From an uncultured Treponema sp. (GTDB lineage: Bacteria; Spirochaetota; Spirochaetia; Treponematales; Treponemataceae): a stretch of DNA of 8,471 nt. The stretch lies in the NCBI GenBank assembly GCA_937923945.1, contig CALDWC010000094.1, positions 1 through 8,471 of the forward strand. The letters are read 5' to 3'. Positions within the stretch are counted from its first letter, which is position 1, and each line of letters opens with the position of its first letter. Below the pieces are notes generated by a model. The model was not told where the DNA came from and ran no database searches. It worked only from the letters and a program-made list of their open reading frames with translations. Made by a program: the position numbers and the translations under genes. Positions 5,865-8,471 of the stretch are shown here, one piece after another.

Positions 5865-5903
5865 TTCATTATAAATGAAGAATTACATTCAAGGAGATTT
5901 TAT

Positions 5904-7142
5904 ATGGCAAGTACCTATGAAAAATTAGTTGCAACAATTAAAGATGCTGCAAAAACAGCCGGCTTACAGGAAGATGATTATATCACCCTTTTAACGCCGG
6001 AGCGTGAATTACATGTTTCAATTCCGGTAAAAATGGATTCAGGGCATGTAAAGGTTTTTTCTGGCTATCGCGTTCAGCATTCAACGCTGCGCGGCCCCGC
6101 AAAAGGCGGGATTCGCTTTCATCAGGATGTAAATATTGATGAGGTGAAATCACTTTCGGCGTGGATGACTTTTAAATGCGCGATTGCGGACATCCCGTAC
6201 GGCGGCGGAAAAGGCGGCATCGCGGTTAATCCTTCAACGCTTTCAGACGGAGAGCTTGAGCGGCTTACCCGCGAATACACGAGGCGCATTTCCCGCTTTA
6301 TCGGACCGAAAATCGATATTCCCGCTCCCGATGTGGGAACCAACCCGAAAGTGATGGCGTGGATTGTTGACTCGTACAGCAACGCCGTCGGAGAGTTTAC
6401 GCCTGCGGTCATTACCGGAAAACCGATTCCGCTCGGCGGTTCTCTCGGTCGTGTGGAAGCAACGGGGCGCGGCGTTATGTTTGCCTGTCGGGAAATTTTG
6501 AAGCGTCGAAACGAAAGTTTAAAAGGGAAGACGGTCGTCGTTCAGGGGCTGGGAAATGTCGGCGGCGTGGCAGCGGATCTTATCTCAAAAGAAGGAGCAA
6601 AGATTATTGCCGTAAGCGATGTTTCAGGAGCAGTGTATAACGAAAACGGCTTGGACATTCAAGCTATTGTCGCTTATGCAAAGGAGCGAAAACTTTTGGA
6701 TACTTTCAAAGGCGATTTTAAGCGAATCAGCAATGAAGAGCTGCTTGAACTGAAAACGGATATTTTGATTCCCGCCGCTTTGGAAAATCAAATTACGGAG
6801 AAAAATGCCGATAAGATAAAAGCAGGCATCATCGTGGAAGCGGCAAACGGGCCGACAACGCCTGAAGCCGATGCAATTTTGCAAAAGAAAAACATCGCGG
6901 TTGTTCCCGATGTGCTTGCAAACGGCGGCGGTGTTGTGGTTTCTTACTTTGAGTGGGTACAAAACTTAGCGGGCTTTTACTGGAGCGAAGAAGAAGTGAA
7001 CACGCGCCTCCATGAAAAGATGGTCAGAGCGTTTGAACTTGTTTGGAATGTCAAAGAAAAATACGGCGTTTCGATGAGAAAAGCGTGCTATATTAAGGCG
7101 CTGTTGCAGTTGGTTGAAACGCAAAAAGCCAAGGGCTTTTGA
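5904..7142 (+). CDS. gdhA: glutamate dehydrogenase (Glu/Leu/Phe/Val dehydrogenase family)
   Basis: This cytoplasmic enzyme oxidatively deaminates glutamate to 2-oxoglutarate and ammonia with NAD(P). The 412 residues match the short hexameric class found in many anaerobes. Substrate-binding Lys67 lies in Gly-Pro-Ala-Lys-Gly-Gly-Ile-Arg. The catalytic lysine is Lys103 in Pro-Tyr-Gly-Gly-Gly-Lys-Gly-Gly. The catalytic aspartate is Asp143 in Ala-Pro-Asp-Val-Gly-Thr. The Rossmann fingerprint Gly-Leu-Gly-Asn-Val-Gly is at 215-220, with Asp239 near the end of the second strand. This does not settle NAD versus NADP. AAGGAG (5891-5896) is seven bases before the ATG. It follows korABC on the same strand but across a hairpin-rich spacer, so separate transcription is likely. 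It supplies the 2-oxoglutarate that KorABC and SucCD can oxidise to succinate. Leucine or phenylalanine dehydrogenase is a less likely alternative. Confidence 0.94.
   Translation: MASTYEKLVATIKDAAKTAGLQEDDYITLLTPERELHVSIPVKMDSGHVKVFSGYRVQHSTLRGPAKGGIRFHQDVNIDEVKSLSAWMTFKCAIADIPYGGGKGGIAVNPSTLSDGELERLTREYTRRISRFIGPKIDIPAPDVGTNPKVMAWIVDSYSNAVGEFTPAVITGKPIPLGGSLGRVEATGRGVMFACREILKRRNESLKGKTVVVQGLGNVGGVAADLISKEGAKIIAVSDVSGAVYNENGLDIQAIVAYAKERKLLDTFKGDFKRISNEELLELKTDILIPAALENQITEKNADKIKAGIIVEAANGPTTPEADAILQKKNIAVVPDVLANGGGVVVSYFEWVQNLAGFYWSEEEVNTRLHEKMVRAFELVWNVKEKYGVSMRKACYIKALLQLVETQKAKGF
7124..7140 (+). terminator. weak terminator-like hairpin over the gdhA stop codon
   Basis: AAAAGCC (7124-7130) pairs with GGCTTTT (7134-7140) around a three-base loop; the last T begins the TGA stop. 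The only T-run is inside the 3' arm and GAAAATATG follows, so termination efficiency is doubtful. The permease may be read through from gdhA. Confidence 0.3.
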
Positions 7143-7155
7143 AAATATGCGGGCA

Positions 7156-7192
7156 ATTCCTCATTCTTAATTCATAGTTAAGAATGAGGAAT
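7156..7192. repeat. 15-bp perfect inverted repeat between gdhA and the permease gene
   Basis: Positions 7156-7170 and 7178-7192 are exact reverse complements around a seven-base loop. The 3' arm, TTAAGAATGAGGAAT, contains the GAGG (7186-7189) that would serve the ATG at 7196, so folding would hide that ribosome binding site. A 14 of 15 copy of this arm lies at 5649-5663, indicating a small repeated sequence family. Confidence 0.7.
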
Positions 7193-7195
7193 ACA

Positions 7196-8164
7196 ATGGA
7201 GAAGGAAATGAAAAAAGGGATTATTTGTGTAGCGCTGGCGACACTTTTTTTTAGCCTGATGGAAGTTGCCATTAAGGCGACGGGTGGGGCGTTTAATGCG
7301 AACCAGCTGAACTTTTTGCGGTTTTTAATCGGTGGCATTATTCTGCTGCCTTTTGCGATGCAGCGGCTTAAAAAGGCGGGGTATCGGCTGACGGCGGCTG
7401 ATTTGGGAAAGATGGCACTCACCGGTTTTATTTGCGTCGTGGTGAGTATGACCTGCTTTGTGCTTTCAGTCGTCAAGCTTAGTGCGTCGCTTGCGTCGAT
7501 TTTTATCAGTTGCAATACGTTCTTTGGGATTTTGCTCGCGCGGCTTTTGCTCGGTGAAAAAAATTCACGGAATGTGTATGGGGCGCTTGCTTTGTGTTTT
7601 ATCGGTATGCTATTGACGATTATTAATCCGTTTGATTTGGAGCACAGTCAAATCCGCGTTTCGACGGCGGGCGTGGTGTTGGGGCTGGTGTGCGGAATTA
7701 CCTTTGCGCTGTACGGCGTGGTCGGAAAAATTTATGCGAAGGGAAAACCGATCGGCGGCGTCGTCATGACGACTTTTGCGTTTTTGTTCGGGGCGGCTGA
7801 ACTTGCCGTGTTGATGGCACTGACGCATATTCCGGCAATTGTAGGTTTTATGAAAAATGCCGGCTTTACGAGTTTTATGTACGTGCCGTTTTTTAAAGGA
7901 ATCACTTGGGGGAACTTTCCGCTTTTGCTGTTTATTGCCGTCTTTGTAACCGGCGTCGCATACGTGTGCTATTTTTATGCGATTGAACAGTTGAGCCTCA
8001 CTTTTGCGTCTCTCGTGTTTTTTATCAAGCCGGTGCTGTCTCCTTTGTTTGCGATTCTTTTTTTGCATGAAATGCAGGAACTCAACTTTTGGCTCGGTGT
8101 GCTGTTTATCGTTGCAGGCTCTGCAATTATCTTTTGGGAAAACAAGAAAAAAGCGGCGCAGTAA
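7196..8164 (+). CDS. EamA/DMT-superfamily inner-membrane permease
   Basis: The product is about 322 residues with ten predicted membrane segments in two EamA-type halves: roughly residues 6-140 and 150-312 from the ATG at 7196. The C-termini of both halves carry the family mark of a helix ending in a basic or polar residue plus Gly-Glu or His-Glu: Leu-Leu-Gly-Glu-Lys in the first, and Lys-Pro-Val-Leu-Ser-Pro then Phe-Leu-His-Glu in the second. The C-terminus is lysine-rich, consistent with a cytoplasmic end. Members of this family export or import amino acids, nucleobases, sugars or other metabolites; the substrate here cannot be read. The start is uncertain. ATG 7196 has GAGG (7186-7189), and ATG 7208 has GGAG (7198-7201) six bases away; an upstream ATG at 7184 lies inside the inverted repeat and lacks a site. 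It lies 53 bases after gdhA, so co-transcription is possible and a role in glutamate-family metabolite transport is conceivable but unproven. Confidence 0.85.
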   Translation: MEKEMKKGIICVALATLFFSLMEVAIKATGGAFNANQLNFLRFLIGGIILLPFAMQRLKKAGYRLTAADLGKMALTGFICVVVSMTCFVLSVVKLSASLASIFISCNTFFGILLARLLLGEKNSRNVYGALALCFIGMLLTIINPFDLEHSQIRVSTAGVVLGLVCGITFALYGVVGKIYAKGKPIGGVVMTTFAFLFGAAELAVLMALTHIPAIVGFMKNAGFTSFMYVPFFKGITWGNFPLLLFIAVFVTGVAYVCYFYAIEQLSLTFASLVFFIKPVLSPLFAILFLHEMQELNFWLGVLFIVAGSAIIFWENKKKAAQ

Positions 8165-8193
8165 AGATCATATTACCGACAGTGCATAGCCTA

Positions 8194-8240
8194 AAGGAAA
8201 CGCTGATTAAAGGCTTACAGCCGTTTAAAATTGTTTCCTT
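8194..8240. repeat. nested hairpin downstream of the permease gene
   Basis: AAGGAAAC (8194-8201) pairs with GTTTCCTT (8233-8240). Inside it, TTAAA and GGCT (8207-8215) pair with AGCC and TTTAA (8219-8228), with one bulged G. It lies 30 bases after the permease stop. No T-run follows, so a terminator role is uncertain. Confidence 0.5.
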
Positions 8241-8291
8241 AAAGAGAGCCGCTGCATAGTACTTAATCGAGCCTCGGTATAGTCTATAGTA

Positions 8292-8360
8292 TATCCTGTA
8301 TTGCGCTCGTAATGTATCCGGTACTATGTTCGTACGGTATCTTGTAATACGATATGAATG
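8292..8360. repeat. three degenerate 23-bp tandem repeats
   Basis: Units at 8292-8314, 8315-8337 and 8338-8360 each begin TATC(C/T)(T/G)GTA and keep exact 23-base spacing. By hand alignment, units 1 and 2 share 16 of 23 bases, as do units 1 and 3. The copies are diverged and the significance has not been tested. Confidence 0.4.
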
Positions 8361-8390
8361 GAGTTAACGTTTAGTGTATAGTTAAAGAGA

Positions 8391-8428
8391 AATCTAGCCT
8401 ATATTTCTATAGAAACATAGGCTAGATT
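8391..8428. repeat. strong hairpin near the right edge
   Basis: AATCTAGCCTAT (8391-8402) pairs with ATAGGCTAGATT (8417-8428), 12 bp. After one A-C mismatch, TTTC and GAAA close a four-base TATA loop. A related small hairpin, GAAACA with TGTTTC (8435-8440 and 8448-8453), follows and reuses the GAAACA and GGCTA words. It could be a terminator-like or repeat element of the neighbouring locus. Confidence 0.6.
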
Positions 8429-8471
8429 CTTGGAGAAACAGAGGCTATGTTTCAGATACGATACAAGGGGC

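Larger units (their letters stand above)
5532..5903. other. 372-base spacer dense in inverted repeats, with no gene
   Basis: No plausible coding region or tRNA is visible. At least six separate hairpins tile the spacer; the main ones are listed individually. A 12-base direct repeat, AAAACTCGACCG, occurs at 5588-5599 and 5815-5826, each time running into the 5' arm of a hairpin. TTAAGAACGAGGAAT (5649-5663) matches the repeat at 7178-7192 in 14 of 15 bases. None of the hairpins ends in a clear T-run, so I cannot point to a definite korC terminator. No good -35/-10 pair for gdhA was found. The only candidates are TTGCCG (5850-5855) and TATAAA (5870-5875), which are too closely spaced. Confidence 0.7.
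8165..8471. other. 307-base non-coding tail with structured repeats
   Basis: No credible gene, tRNA or rRNA is present; a short plus-frame extension over the end of the permease gene is a shadow. The stretch contains a nested hairpin (8194-8240), a degenerate 23-bp tandem repeat (8292-8360) and a strong hairpin (8391-8428) followed by a small one (8435-8453). TGCATAG occurs at 8183-8189 and 8253-8259, flanking the nested hairpin. It may be the upstream region of a gene beyond the window. Confidence 0.6.

Noticed and set aside
5532..5903. CRISPR array in the hairpin-rich spacer
   Set aside because: The repeats are inverted and differ from one another. There is no regular direct repeat with unique spacers and no cas gene nearby.
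7610..8068. 152-codon minus-strand frame opposite the permease gene
   Set aside because: The translation is extremely rich in Lys, Arg, His and Gln because it is antisense to hydrophobic membrane codons. It has no independent start signals.

Overview
The window looks like a chromosomal stretch from an anaerobic, amino-acid-fermenting bacterium. The evidence is a ferredoxin-type 2-oxoacid oxidoreductase in place of a 2-oxoglutarate dehydrogenase, a fermentative-type glutamate dehydrogenase, strong AGGAGG-like ribosome binding sites, and AT-rich, hairpin-dense spacers. My best guess is a Treponema-like spirochaete. That is an impression from gene order and spacer style, not a proof; no rRNA or lineage marker is present.

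Layout. Positions 1-361 hold a small exported protein of unknown function on the minus strand, with a 13-bp hairpin over its stop codon. On the plus strand a near-consensus promoter (362-390) starts a leader carrying a clear cobalamin riboswitch (407-580). About 330 bases follow with no recognisable gene. The five-gene cluster sucC-sucD-korA-korB-korC then runs from 913 to 5531, with junctions that overlap or are at most 44 bases apart. A 372-base spacer (5532-5903) is packed with perfect inverted repeats. It is followed by gdhA (5904-7142), a 15-bp perfect inverted repeat, and an EamA/DMT-family permease (7196-8164). The last 307 bases (8165-8471) contain no gene, but hold a nested hairpin, a degenerate 23-bp tandem repeat and a second strong hairpin.

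How the genes fit. GdhA deaminates glutamate to 2-oxoglutarate. KorABC oxidises that to succinyl-CoA and CO2 and reduces ferredoxin. SucCD converts succinyl-CoA to succinate with substrate-level ATP or GTP formation. Together they make a compact oxidative glutamate-catabolism module; run in reverse, they could fix CO2 into 2-oxoglutarate and glutamate.

The most interesting point is regulatory. The first recognisable gene downstream of the cobalamin riboswitch is succinyl-CoA synthetase, not a B12 synthesis or transport gene. A segment 26 bases after the riboswitch core is a perfect 12-nt complement of the riboswitch's own 5' hairpin, which suggests an expression platform. I found no defence system, CRISPR array, tRNA, rRNA or complete mobile element.
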